The notes below the pieces were generated by a model. It was not told the origin of the DNA, ran no database searches, and saw nothing but the letters and a program-made list of their open reading frames with translations. From Apostichopus japonicus (Eukaryota > Echinodermata > Holothuroidea > Aspidochirotida > Stichopodidae): a stretch of 64,000 nt of DNA. The stretch's first letter is position 1; every line of letters begins with the position of its first letter. Both the position numbers and the translations under genes were made by a program. The stretch spans positions 27,358,564-27,422,563 of the forward strand of contig NC_092571.1 in the NCBI RefSeq assembly GCF_037975245.1, read 5' to 3'. Shown piece after piece: positions 1-11,190 of the stretch.

Positions 1-1612
1 GTTCGCCTGCCTAGCACGCGTAACGTGCGAGCATAAAGGCGTGGTGTCCAGGGGCCCGTCTTAGGGCTATGGTGGGGTCATGGGGTAGGACCCCTCGTGG
101 GGATCCTGGGGGGCGAAAGCCCCCGAAAATTGTTGTCATTTTTTTGCGATGTCTGGCGATGAAAAAATTCGCAGTTGAGGATGCAAAATACTGACAACTT
201 TTTTTATTTAAATTGTCACGAAACTGATGAAAATTTTAAAATGACAAGTTAAAGTAGCTATATTATGTTATAAAATGAAAAGAGATTTAATGAGTCTTTC
301 AATCTTTAAAAAGTGCAACTTACAAAACTTCCGATATTATGAAACAAACAACGTTCAGCAAAGCCCCGTTTCTAGACTGCCTAACAATGAATAGCGTGCA
401 CTATGCGTACATTTTTACAACTGCATTGTTTAACATGTACATGTGCTTCGAATTTGCCCAGGTACCTTCCCAACAACTGTGAGCTCATCCCCTGTGTAAC
501 ACCTGTTTGTTAACATTTTTTGGCACGTTGCCAGGGAACCTTTTAGTTACATGAGATCCGTAACCGCGAGGTGGTTAGGCTATTTGCTTTACACTTAACT
601 ATGGTAGGATATTATTTTTTCAGGTTTTTTTTTCGCTATACGGTCAAGTGAATACGTTGTACATTGAGTATAAACTCAATAAATTATAACTTCTACATTA
701 TGATCGACAGTTCGTAAGTTAAGGTTTGAGTGTTTGCGACCAAATCTGACTAGGAATTTGTATCGCACAAATCGGCACAATGTGCGATGCTGATTTGGAA
801 ACGTCTCGCAAGTTTGTCGTTTTGGATCGCATTTTGCGATGCGATACCGGAAAAATCGAAAACTGCTTATATGGTGTTGGCATCGATATGTTGAACGCGC
901 GCAAAGCGCGCGAAAAAATTGGCGTTTTTTTCGGGCAAGTCATTACAGCCCCCAAATCCAATTGGGCTCCTACGCCTTTGACTACACACATAGACAGTTT
1001 TTGAGGCTGTTCATCGTGGAACATGCATTTCAATGCTCACTGATATGATGTTATATCTGCTCTTTGCTTTACAAATTCGAAAAGGCGTGTAGCGAGTAAT
1101 TGCCGAGGGAGGGGCGAAGCCTGTAGGCAAACTATCTAAGCGAAGCGCCACCATGCGTTGGCGCGAAGCGTACAAGAAAAATTTTGGCCAAAAATGCCTC
1201 CCAGATCGCTGGAAATGACACTTCACAGGCCTTGTAAGTTGCATCTAAGCATTGTCTATTTTGAAATTACTAGCGATGTCATAAAGTAAATTTGCTCGGG
1301 GGGGGGGGGCGGTCGCCCCCTTCCCGAAATGCGTCATGTACTCCGACGACTCGGTCGAGTTCAAGACCAGCCACAGTTGGTTCCATATAGCACAATTGTA
1401 CAATTGTTTAAGGCGTCCATACACACACACGCGTTATGATAGACCATATGTAGTATTTATATAGATACATTAGTGAGAGAGGAAAAATGGAAACGTCAAA
1501 AATGGAGTTGTCGGTGTAAGGGATAGGGTGAGGCGCACACCCCCTCCGTAATTCTTGATCTGTCACTGGCTACCCTGTGTATATTATAGGGATCAGCGCT
1601 TTAATTATGACT
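1..1612. other. Gene-free left flank with GC-rich repeat ends
   Basis: No convincing coding region is visible; open frames are short and overlap on both strands. The first 130 bases are G-rich with short self-complementary runs (GGGGGCGAAAGCCCCC near 106-122). A short hairpin, GCGCCA...TTGGCGC near 1146-1163, resembles one inside the MITEs at 13.7 and 33.3 kb. A poly-G run lies near 1298-1310. The stretch looks like overlapping decayed repeats. Confidence 0.5.
890..983. repeat. Dispersed repeat fragment shared with 25437-25520
   Basis: A GCGCGC-rich start, a T-rich middle and then GTCATTACAGCCCCC followed by TGGGCTCC recur near 25437-25520 as GTCGTTACAGCCCCC and TGGGCTCC. The two copies share order and spacing but have diverged. 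Family unknown. Confidence 0.4.
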
Positions 1613-1775
1613 GTTCCTCTTTCTCTTCCCGAGGTCTTGGCTATCTTCTACTCCCTCCTTTTTTCCTTTTTCTCTCTTTTTTCTTTTTCTTTTCCCTTCC
1701 TTCCTCTCCTCCTTTTCTTTTTTCCCCCTCCTTTTCCCTTTTTTCTTCTCTTTTTTTCTCTCCTATTTTCCTTAC
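1613..1775. repeat. Long polypyrimidine (C/T) tract
   Basis: About 160 bases on the plus strand are almost purely C and T, followed by a GC-rich inverted motif (CCCGGGGGGGCGCGCCCCC near 1776-1794). The overlapping frames here only encode low-complexity serine/phenylalanine/leucine or arginine/lysine/glutamate and are not genes. Confidence 0.7.
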
Positions 1776-1820
1776 CCGGGGGGGCGCGCCCCCAACGCCC
1801 CCCCTGGATACGCACCTGAT

Positions 1821-2152
1821 AACAATTACAATGATAATGATAATCAACATCAAACATATTGCTGGACTGGTTGCAACGAACGAATATGTGACTAACGTAT
1901 TGTGCTGTTGTTAAGATGGCTATGTATCCATAGTAACCAACACATTGAATATAAACGTTGAATAGGCGGTATCCGTAATATTAAGTTTAATTTAGTTGTT
2001 GCGTGTGTTAATATCATATTTGTAGTAATTATTTATTTACTTCCATATCACTTTACTTCACTTAATACATTACTGCATCACTTCAGTATTTTATCTGAAC
2101 TTGATTCTGGATGGAGTCAATGTAACAGAGAATAAAGGTAGAAGTATAATAG
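1821..2152 (-). pseudogene. Degraded relic of the Ig-receptor family (Ig3 to membrane segment)
   Basis: No open frame survives, but the DNA aligns collinearly with gene E at about 58730-59070. Shared landmarks in the same order are ACAATGAT.ATGAT near 1828, CATATTGCT.GA.TGGTT near 1853-1873, CCATAGTAACCAACACATTG at 1928-1947, CGGTATCCGTAA near 1967, TTAATATCATAT near 2008, and the piece from CACTT..GT to AATAAAGG.AGAA..ATAATAGG ending near 2152. These correspond on the minus strand to the end of Ig2, Ig3 and the membrane segment. Frames are destroyed by substitutions and small indels. The membrane part matches type-1 genes (A, C, E). It lies just before the same spacer block that precedes genes C and E, so it marks a lost array copy. 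Confidence 0.75.
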
Positions 2153-3323
2153 GCTTTCTTATATCAAATGATCTCGGAACAGACGGTGTGTCAGAGACGA
2201 AGATAAAAAAGAATAAATAGGGTCTGCCATACAAATAAACCCTATCATGTGTGGCTTATAATAACAAATATTGTAAGTCTTTAGCTGTCATGACTAGATA
2301 AAGGTTATTTGATGCATTTCGTTTGAATCCTCACGTACAGTAGCTGATTATATTAATTACATTGTTTATCACTTGTTATGTTTAGAAATGTTAGTTTCTT
2401 CTTAAGCGTCGGTTAAATTTCCAGGCTTTCCTGACATGTTAAAGGAAGATGAAAAATCGAATAGAGAGCAAATAGAGAGCTTGATGTCAGTGAATCTTTC
2501 TCTGAAGTTATGGTTTTTCTAATTCAATGCATCATAGGCTTAGTGAAATATGAGTTATCCAATGCAATATATATTTTAGTAGCGTTTGATCTCAAAATGT
2601 TTCAACTTCAATCTTAGCCTCGCTCCAAATGCAGAGTTGACAATAATGTATACATTATTGACTTGATATGACATTTCCTTCAGTTCAAACTTCCTGCACA
2701 AAATGTCAGTCTTTCGTTTTAATGTTTTTTTTTTTACAATTTGTCACGACTTGAGCAAACACTTCAAAGTATGGTCTAGGCAAGAGTTGAACTATAGAGA
2801 GCAAATAGAAAGCTTGATTTCAGTGAATATTTCTCCATAGTTAAGATTTGTTTAATTCAATGCATTATAGATTAAGTGAAAATATTAATTATCGAACGCG
2901 ATGTATATTTTAGAAGCGTTTGATCTCAAAAGCTTTCTTTTACAATCTTGGCCTTGCTCTAAATGCAGAGTTGACAATAATGTATACATTATTAACTTAT
3001 ACGTGACATGACAGGGACTTATATATAACATGACATTTCTTACAGTTCAAACTTCCTGATCAAAATGTCTTTCAGTTTTAATGTTTATTTTACAATTTGT
3101 CACTTCAAACACTTCGAAAAATGGTCTGGGAAAGAGTTGTACTTGCATTGCTCAATTAGTTTCAGGAAATGCTTTTCACGATAAAATAATCGAAACTGAA
3201 CATTGACATACTTTAAACGAGTTCTCTATCCGCAGAAAGCCTGCGTGTAATGAGAATATATAGGTTGCTCTGTGATTTACTTTCCTTTAAAAGATGACTT
3301 CAGACAAACAGTTAGACATGACA
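2153..3323. repeat. Array spacer block R, first copy, with internal duplication
   Basis: This noncoding block recurs at about 25518-26283 and 56393-57112 upstream (in plus coordinates) of each type-1 gene; its 2153-2420 part also matches 56110-56390. Within it, about 2452-2790 and 2795-3130 are diverged tandem copies of each other, each holding GAGAGCAAATAGA, GCGTTTGATCTCAAAA and AAATGCAGAGTTGACAAT. The other two copies of the block carry this piece only once. The end is interrupted by the transposon at 3324. Confidence 0.75.
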
Positions 3324-4889
3324 CACTCTTAAAACGTTGGGCAAAAATTTGTTGGGTAGAGATGTTTTAAGAAAATGTTGGTTAATTCTTTAACCATTAT
3401 GGGTAAAATGGTGTTGGAAACATTTATCCAACGTTTATCCTGTACATAAACGAGTCCATTTGCCCAACGTCTGGGCAATGTTCCCGCCAAAATATTGTCG
3501 TACAATTCGCACTGCAATGTGATCATTGCTTACGTACATCCGTATACTAACTACGCTGGAGTACCAGCGAAGGCATGTTGCGCGCTGCGACGTGATAACA
3601 GCACACTTTTACTAGATACGGTACATACGATCGAATTGCAATAGAATGTTCTTGAGTATATTCATGAGTATATTTTGAATTATGTCTTTCTCGTCGCCGG
3701 TTGATGATGGTGATGTGTTGACACTTTAACGAAGTTGAGGTGTAGAAGACTTGAAGGAATCATTTGAAGGTATAGTATAATGTATTTAACCCCCCCCCCC
3801 CCCCCAAACGGATTGGCTTGTATTACTTGGCCTAGCCTAACGTTAGGCTGTGTCTGTCTACAGACTTGGCAATTTCCAAACGTTAGGTCAACAGTATATA
3901 TTGTGTTCGTAGCCCAGACTACCCCGTGCGTAGGCTAGGCCTAACTCTGCTGCACAAGATGGAGCGCGCTTTGCGTGTACGTTAGGCTACGGAGGTAAAA
4001 AGTTATGCTTGTGTTTGGCGTGGGATAAGTAATGTTGATGAAACTTGACCAGTCCTAGTCTCACATTTGTCAGTTTTCTGAACAAAGTTAAGAAAACTAT
4101 TAAGATGTCACTAAGGATAGGCCTAACTTAGTCCACTTCATACTAGCTTGCAGAAAATTGTTTTGGAAAACTTAGTTTGAGTGTCATATATTACTTACTA
4201 TTACAAATATAGTTGTGTCATATATTACAAATATAACTTAAATAAATGCTAGTATTGCCTGGGCCATATTGATCACATTTGTATAAATTAAATAGTTTCT
4301 CGTCCTAACTGTTCAGAAAAAGTGAGGGTGCAGGCAATTAACCTACAGAGAGTGCGACCAGAAGGGGAATTTCTGTGGTAAAAATTTGGGTAAATTGGTT
4401 GTTCAAATTTGAAAAATAAAAAAGGGAAGGGAAATTGACCCAGTGGGCAAAAGGATGCAGGCAGGACAAGAAACTACTTATTTATACCTCGCCTTAGTAT
4501 TACGAATTTTGATTTTTATTGGGGCTCACAATATTCATAAATTTATGATTTAAGTGTAAATCGTACGTCTGCAAAATTTTCACAAAATGGTACAGTAAGC
4601 GTATCTGTAGTCCCGAGACTATGTGATAAGAAAGACAAGATTTTGACATGTAAAAATATGTCTCCTCATTCTATCATTTTCTTTTTCAGGTATAAATGAA
4701 TTGAGTGATACAACTTAAAGGGGCCTATGCTAAGGCTAGGCGTATGCCAAAAAAAATCACTACTTGATGAAGGTGCAACAATTTTTTTTAATGAATTCTC
4801 CCCTCCCTTATTGCTTTTTGGCACTGTTTTGATTTTGAAACTTTATGCTATTTTCTTTAAATGCTAGTTTTTTGTTGTTGTTATTTCAG

Positions 4890-4985
4890 AGAATGAGATA
4901 GACAATGCTGCATTGTCCTTGTTGGATGAAGGTACTATAAAGGAGCTCATACCAAAGATTGGCACCATGATGACAGTTTTGAAGG
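4890..4985 (+). CDS. Exon-like segment, SAM-like (transposon gene)
   Basis: It follows a splice acceptor (TTATTTCAG, 4881-4889). The frame beginning at 4892 reads about 30 residues containing LSLLDEGTIKELIPKIG. An acidic helix followed by EL(I/V)PKIG is, as I recall, common in SAM-like segments of transposon-borne animal proteins. The frame meets a stop just after 4985, so splicing or decay must follow. The repeated words GAAGGTACT.TAAAG in this exon and at the start of the next frame suggest a small duplication. Assignment is by pattern only. Confidence 0.4.
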
Positions 4986-4986
4986 G

Positions 4987-5481
4987 TTGGTGACAGAAGG
5001 TACTTTAAAGAAACTAAATGGGATATACATTTTCAAGTGTCTCAGGGTTGTAGATGGCAACATTAGGACTTCTTTCTTTCACTTGAAACATGCCCATGGC
5101 ATTAATGCTCAACATAGGTCAAATATTATTTGTAGTCAGGAAAACTGTAAATTAAAATTTGGAACATGCTATGGTTACAAAAGGCATCTGCTCACAAAAC
5201 ATAGTTTGCCATCTGAACTAACAGTAAATGAAAACAATGTTCAAAATGAACTTGAACAATTGGAAGAAACTGAGAGTGGTGATGATGCATATTCATGCGG
5301 TGACATAGAAGATAGAGATCTTGAAATTGACCAAAGTAATGACCCTGCTGCAATTTTCATTGAGAGATTGAAAGCCTCAAATATACCATCATCACTTGTA
5401 CAGACCATTATTTGTGACACAAAAGTATTGATAGGCAATTTTGTTGATGATGTGGAGAAACATATATCAGACATTTTATAG
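4987..5481 (+). CDS. C2H2 zinc-finger protein fragment (transposon gene)
   Basis: The open frame is 164 codons and begins at a TTG, so the true start is an upstream exon, not this codon. It holds one intact C2H2 finger, C49-x4-C54-x12-H67-x4-H72, and before it a half finger (C18, then H32/H35/H37) lacking its second cysteine. An acidic linker (about 80-115) and a C-terminal helical segment follow, containing ASNIPSSLVQTIICDTKVLI. Finger plus linker plus a helix of the form IPSSLVQ.II resembles proteins carried by animal CACTA-like elements, from memory of the family. It lies inside the terminal repeats of the 3324-9702 element and is probably a transposon accessory or DNA-binding protein, not a host gene. 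Confidence 0.55.
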   Translation: MVTEGTLKKLNGIYIFKCLRVVDGNIRTSFFHLKHAHGINAQHRSNIICSQENCKLKFGTCYGYKRHLLTKHSLPSELTVNENNVQNELEQLEETESGDDAYSCGDIEDRDLEIDQSNDPAAIFIERLKASNIPSSLVQTIICDTKVLIGNFVDDVEKHISDIL

Positions 5482-5830
5482 TGATGAATGTTCTTACCTA
5501 AAAAAAGAGAGTAAATAACCCATTTTATGTGCCAAGGAATTACAAAATTCTAGGTTTTATATTTAAATTTGGCCTCATACCCATTACAGGTACTGTGCTC
5601 CAATTTATGTACATGCAATGCTCTTTTGAGAAATGTTACATGTTCTTACGTAAAACACACCAACTGGAACAGGCAAAAGGCGATAAGTAACAGGGAAACT
5701 TATTTTAGCACTCCAAAACTGGATGAAAAGCTGTGGATGGCATTATTAAACCTTTGTTGAGAAAAATTACTCCATAAAACTTAAGTACCCACCCACAAAC
5801 ACTGGTAATGTGATATGCTCTAATTCACAG

Positions 5831-5946
5831 ATCAAAAGAAGAACCTTGCATTCTTCATGCTACCAATAATACTACAAGGTGTGAAGGGTAAAAGGGGCCA
5901 TAGCTCGGCACAGCAATTCATGAAAAGCTTCATCACTGTTCAGCCG
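5831..5946 (+). CDS. Internal exon of the same transposon gene
   Basis: An open segment of 116 bases is bounded by an acceptor (TAATTCACAG ending 5830) and a donor (CCG then GTAAGA at 5947). The reading encodes FFMLPIILQGVKGKRGHSSA followed by an FMKSFITVQP segment. No family recognised. Clean splice borders and hydrophobic-then-basic content argue for a genuine exon of the transposon gene. Confidence 0.45.
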
Positions 5947-6118
5947 GTAAGAAGTTTATTCAAAAAGGTAAAATTTGTTGGAATCATGCATAAATTAATG
6001 GATTTTGTGATCTTAATTTGGAATTGCTTCATGATCTGATTCCCATTGCAAATTAGGTATATATAATTTGACAGAGATCATGTAGTCAACTAGTAATAAA
6101 CTTTATGTTATTTGTGTT

Positions 6119-6182
6119 TCACTTTCATGACCAACTTTTAAGAAACTTCTTTCACTTTCATGACCAACTTTTAAGAAACTTC
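6119..6182. repeat. Two tandem copies of a 32-bp unit
   Basis: CACTTTCATGACCAACTTTT followed by AAGAAACTTC occurs twice back to back inside the transposon. Confidence 0.8.
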
Positions 6183-7231
6183 TCCAGTTAGATGGTCTAA
6201 AAATTGTACACATCATCCTTTTTTGAGAGGGGAATAAACAGACAACAATTAATCATAGTTTCTCAACCCTGGGGTCATTGAGAACTATTTTCCTGGGTGT
6301 GGGGGGGGGGGTCTGTGAGGGCAGATTGGTTAGCCAGGGTTGCCAGCCATCCTGGAAAATGGGAGCAGAACCTTGAAAATTAGTTTCCCTTTTTCCAGTC
6401 AGGGAAATGTAGGGAATTTGAGAAAAATGCTTCAAAAATCAGGGAAAAGCTAGGGAATTTGATTGGCCCAAGAGAGCAGTCAGTCTCATATATTGGCTGT
6501 CCAAACAGTGCGAAGACATATCACACTAGAAATAGGTTGAACTAATCATCAGGGAATATTGAAAATTCATCAGGGAACTTTGTTGTCATGAAATGCTGGG
6601 AAACCTTCCCCTCCCACCCCCACCAAAAATTTATCATGTCCCACGCTCACCTACTGTATATAAGCTACATAATGGGGAAAAAACGAGTGGTCAGAGCCAG
6701 CCAGGAGGCGGGGGCTCAATTTCCAATCCCAGCCGTGTCTGACCAAAACTGTTAGGCATGTTGATGTCTCGCTTGACCTTCACTGCAGAGTCTAAGTATT
6801 TGGTTGAGGAAAAACTAGTAAGATTACTGTAATGTATGAATGTTCAAAGTTGCTACATGAAATTAATACTAAAATGGCATCATGACCAAAAGTTTATTCT
6901 GAATCTGTTTAAAGTTGCAAGGTCACTTATTTTATGAATGTGAATTTATGGCTATTATGAGAGAAAATATCTCATGCTTCATGTGACGGAAATTCCACGT
7001 TCACATAATTTGTCTTCTCTGGAATCTGGTCAGAGATGATGTTAGCTGTGTGTGCTCAGCAGTTACATTCTTTCTTGTCCTGTCTAACTAAGGCTAGTAC
7101 TACTTAGTAAAAAGGTGTCACGGTCATATTCTGCATTGCATTTTCTTTGATTTGAAATGTCCCTGTCACAGATAGGAATAAATTACAGTCACAATCAAAA
7201 ATAAATGGTATCTCTTCTTTCATACCTGTAG

Positions 7232-7399
7232 GAGGATGTTGACATAGAAGAATACGCAAAGGACTATCGATGTGGACATGACGCCACAGCCCTTGAAGTG
7301 CAGAGGCACCCACCTAACACCATCCCAGGCCTATGTTATTCTCGAGAGACATGCTCTGCCACAACCATCCCTACTGACAGAAATAGGTGTTTGCTTTAA
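7232..7399 (+). CDS. Possible last exon of the transposon gene
   Basis: After an acceptor-like CATACCTGTAG ending at 7231, the frame stays open for 55 codons to a TAA at 7397-7399 and starts EDVDIEEYAKDYRCGHDATA. No domain recognised. Position and strand fit a 3' exon of the element at 3324-9702, but chance is possible. Confidence 0.25.
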   Translation, partial: EDVDIEEYAKDYRCGHDATALEVQRHPPNTIPGLCYSRETCSATTIPTDRNRCLL

Positions 7400-9759
7400 A
7401 GGGTGTGAAGACTCGCGCAAAGAAAAACGTCTAATGCCGGTAATCTGACCTAGTTTCGAATGAGGTGTAACAGAAGTGTTAGGCACCACCATCGATCCCA
7501 GAAAATACACACAAAGTTTGCTACCGTCGCTAATTAGACACTAGTATACAGTCAGTACATACAGCTGCGGTCATTACCCACAGCAGTGTATAATCGATAC
7601 AGCGATGGACATCTCAGGTCCAGCTAAAGATAAAAACGTATCACGTTTTATTACTGTACTGCCTGCATTATGTAGCGACACAAACAAAACGTCACTTGCA
7701 AGCAACAGAAAGTTAACTTTTTCAGATGGTTGCACACGGTTTGGGGCGAGTCTTCAATGCATAAGGCTGTGTATATTTTCGATAGTGAATTCCAGCGACA
7801 TTGCAAGCTGACATGGAAGTTTCTTCAAACCTTCATATACGAATTCTTGGACGCAAACATTTCAAGCAGCATCAGAGATCTTATGGTATTTATTTCTTCC
7901 AAGCAATGACTTTTCAGTGTACTGGATAGTTTAATCTGTTTGTTACAGTTTTTCTTCAAACAAAAAGTTATGACTTACTTCTTGGATCCGAACCTTGCTG
8001 CTTTTACTCATTTCATTGGTTCAATAATTAAGTTGGTTTTTGTAACTTAAAATTCTTTTACTTCTTTGCATGTTATCATTTTTCATAAACATGCACTGAC
8101 TGTATATGTCTTTATGTGAAACTTTACTTAAATATGACTTGAAATGTTTGTATACGTTTGCTTATAAAATTCATCTTATCATTTTTTTCGATAACATGTA
8201 CACATTGATGTTGTTTGATCCTACTTATGACAGAGTTGAGGGTCTTTTTTAAGACAAATGTACAGATCTGACTATTCTTGAGAAGGGAAGCAGGCAATCA
8301 AAAATTTACACTTTAACTACTAGGGCTAGATTTCAAACAGTTTTGTGATTGTCATGCTTTTTCATGCTGTATGCAATGTTTAACATTAAAATAAGTTTTA
8401 TAAAGAGAACTGGTTAGGGATTCATATTTGATATGTGTGAAAATTCCTAGGTGCCTGTGAAATATACAATATTTGATATGTTTACTATGTGCATTGGCTT
8501 GAAGAACTAGGTAAACCTGCACCATCATTGACCTTTCCTTTTATTTTCTGTAAATTTCATATCATTATACTTACAAATTGTGCTCAAATTCCAACAATTG
8601 AGACATTAAAGACATATGAGAGGTTTGTATGTGTGATACCATGTGTGTTCCATTCAAGTCAGTTTGCATTGTATAGGTAATATGTTTAAAAATGAAGAAT
8701 ATGTGTAGCTGCACAAGACTGCTTATGTTGGAATTTAGCCATTGATATATCATAAATAGTCCTCCTTTAAACATTGAGCCATATTTGTTTTCCACTACTA
8801 GTTATATCTACATAATTATCATGATATAATTATGAGGACTTGCCATTTCCTGTTGAACTTCTTGCTTCTGTGCTCAAATTTCTTAGCACGTAATGGAGTG
8901 TCTAGTGAAAACAATCACCTATAACTGCAAAAAAGGCTCAGCTGTAAACAACACTTGTTACAAATTGGTCAGTGGGCAAGAACCAAACAACGTTGTGCAT
9001 GTTAAGGATAATTTTATCCATGAAGAGAATAGATTGTAGTTTAATGATCAACTTGTATGTCAATATTCATGTTCCAAGTCCTAAAGCAAATTTGCAAAGC
9101 ATACATTGATACATTTTCATGATGAACATATTGACACAATATGATATAAAGTAAGTTAATAGATTACTGCAACCAACAATACCATGTTGCTAAATTCTGC
9201 GAAACCATTTTATGTGTTGTTAGTTCTAGTGAAGCTTTTTGAAGCTGTTTTCATAAATAAAATGAGAATTTAATACTATTTTATGTGTTAATATTTTTAA
9301 ACCCTAGTGTACATTTCATTTCATTCATTCATCGACCAATATTGGGTAACAAATTGCCCAATTTAACTGTATCAATCAACCAACATTGGGTAAAATCACT
9401 CAAATATAATTAGATTCATTAACCAATATTGGGTATCAAATTACCCAACTAATTGTAACAATCAACCAACATTGAGTAAAAACAATCCAATACAATTTCA
9501 TTCATTAACCAATCTTGGGCAAAAAACTGACCAACTAACTTTATGGATTAACCAATAATGGGTAAAACAATTTACCCAACTACGTGGTAAATGCATTACC
9601 CAACTGCTGTTGGGCAAACTTTGCCCATTTTTTGAGCGGTTACATATGTACCCAGTGTTGGTTAAAAGTTGGTCAATATTTCTACCCAACTTTTTAAGAG
9701 TGCATGTCATAGGTCATGGGATAGCTACATCTGTGTTGAGAACTTGAGAGTATTCATTA

Positions 9760-9965
9760 TCCAGGGACAATCTCAACACCCGATGCACAAATTTCGTTAT
9801 TAGCATAATCGGAACAGGGAAGAGTTGAACAAAGAAGAGATTGATGATCACCTTACTTTATACAGTGGATATACTTATTGTTATCATAATCGTAAATTAA
9901 AATCATGCGAGAATTGAAAATCAAGTCTTGACTCATGTACTACTGTTAATAAATGCACAAATTAT
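9760..9965. repeat. Spacer module M, copy beside gene A
   Basis: About 200 bases with the order CAGGGACA, CGTTAT, GAACAGGGA, GAAGAGATTGATG, TATACTTATT, CGTAAATT, AATCATGC. The same order recurs at 16635-16830, 18430-18640, 29312-29515, 36135-36335, 39215-39400, 55605-55790 and 57120-57320. Confidence 0.7.
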
Positions 9966-10784
9966 TGGAGATATTATATATAGCGATCATGTTTGTGATG
10001 GCGAAAGTAAACTACATTGTACGCCGTGTATAAAAGTATACATACTCTAAGTTATCCACATGTCATCACAACACTCCCATTGTCGAGATTTTCTTTCGAT
10101 TTAATTTTGCAACAAACGACAGGGTCACTTCACAGTATTACCTGATTAGGTGTTCAACGCTCATTAGTGTGTAAAGCTTATTATCTGATGTTAGCAGGAA
10201 CTTGCTTTTCCATGACAAAAGAAAAACGACGCTGTGTTAATCTATATCGCACTACATGTACCACGTCATATCAGTGTAAAGTGTATTACATGATTTCCCT
10301 TCACGTACTGTGTAACAAAGCCAGAATGTTATTAAATACTATAGATATTGTTCTATTTATGTGTAGTAGCCAAGTCATATATTGCAATTCATTACTATAT
10401 ACTATGTATCATTCGTGGTAGTGTTCCCAACAAATGTGACCTAAGGGAAATAATTCGTTGTCGTCATGTGCGCCGATCAGTCAGTTGTGAGACTGTGGGT
10501 CTTACAAAAGGTCATTTAAAATGGAGGGAAAACGTCATGTAGTTGAATCAGCTACACACTGGCTCTCCTCACCGAGCATGATGTCGCTAACAAACGGACT
10601 ATAGTACCCAGAGTTAATCACAGCAATGGTCACTCCCGCAGTATAAATTGCAGATATGTTAATCTAATACCTTTCAGGGCAACTCGTCCACATATTGAAT
10701 TTAGGAATGCTACGGCTTCAATTCCCATTTTACTCCTATCTCGGATAAACTTTCCCCTTTTCTAAAATAGGTTACATAAATTTC

Positions 10785-10790
10785 TTTATT
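10785..10790 (-). promoter_or_regulatory. Candidate polyadenylation signal of gene A
   Basis: TTTATT on the plus strand is AATAAA on the coding strand, about 400 bases past the stop. The same hexamer with the same surroundings follows gene C (30331-30336) and gene E (58082-58087). Confidence 0.4.
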
Positions 10791-11190
10791 AAAGTATTTA
10801 ATGCAGAGACACCGACAGACAGTCTTCCCTCGTACACAACAATTGATTAATTTAAGAACCAAACGCTTTGTTAAACATTATGTTATCTCAGTTTAAGGGC
10901 GCTCGAATCATCATGATGTATTAATAGGTAATATTATATCGACAGACGTCCGTTCAGCTTCCTTAACACACATACTGCATTGAAGGGACGGATGTATTCA
11001 GACTACCACCAAAGTAACATATTCAATAATGTATGATACATAACAATAACTTCAGTGATTGACTGTTTGGGGGTGTAACGGTAACTTGAAAAATAGTAAT
11101 ATGAGTAGAGTACTCATAAAAATTATTTATAAAATAACTGTAGAAAAACTAAATAAAAGATGAAGAAATGTTTTTAAGAGAAAAGGATAC

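Larger units (their letters stand above)
3324..9702 (+). mobile_element. CACTA-like DNA transposon, 6.4 kb, with zinc-finger gene remnant
   Basis: The element starts CACTCTTAAAACGTTGGGCA and its reverse-complemented end reads CACTCTTAAAAAGTTGGGTA. Both ends carry many subterminal copies of TTGGGTA/TTGGGCA in both orientations (3324-3485 and about 9330-9702). The paralogous blocks at 26213-26260 and 57052-57100 lack it and read straight through, giving empty sites. The flanks fit a 2-base CA target duplication. CACT...AGTG ends, subterminal repeats and a short duplication are typical of EnSpm/CACTA-like elements. On the plus strand it carries spliced-gene remnants (4890-7399). No transposase core was recognised, so it may be non-autonomous or too decayed to read. 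Confidence 0.75.
9703..11190. other. 3' flank of gene A; start of duplicated segment
   Basis: Noncoding. It holds the first copy of a spacer module (about 9760-9965, with CGTTATTAGCATAATC and GAACAGGGA) and a long stretch matching 29312-30736 and 57113-58499 nearly base for base in places. Short open frames here are not conserved between the three copies, which argues against coding. Confidence 0.7.

Noticed and set aside
1555-1914. 119-codon frame rich in serine and phenylalanine
   Set aside because: Product of the polypyrimidine tract; the opposite strand is equally open with lysine/arginine repeats.
10167-10542. Overlapping short frames after the gene A flank, partly repeated at 29751-29966
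   Set aside because: Frame not preserved across the three paralogous flanks; cysteine-rich content comes from TGT/ACA-rich DNA.
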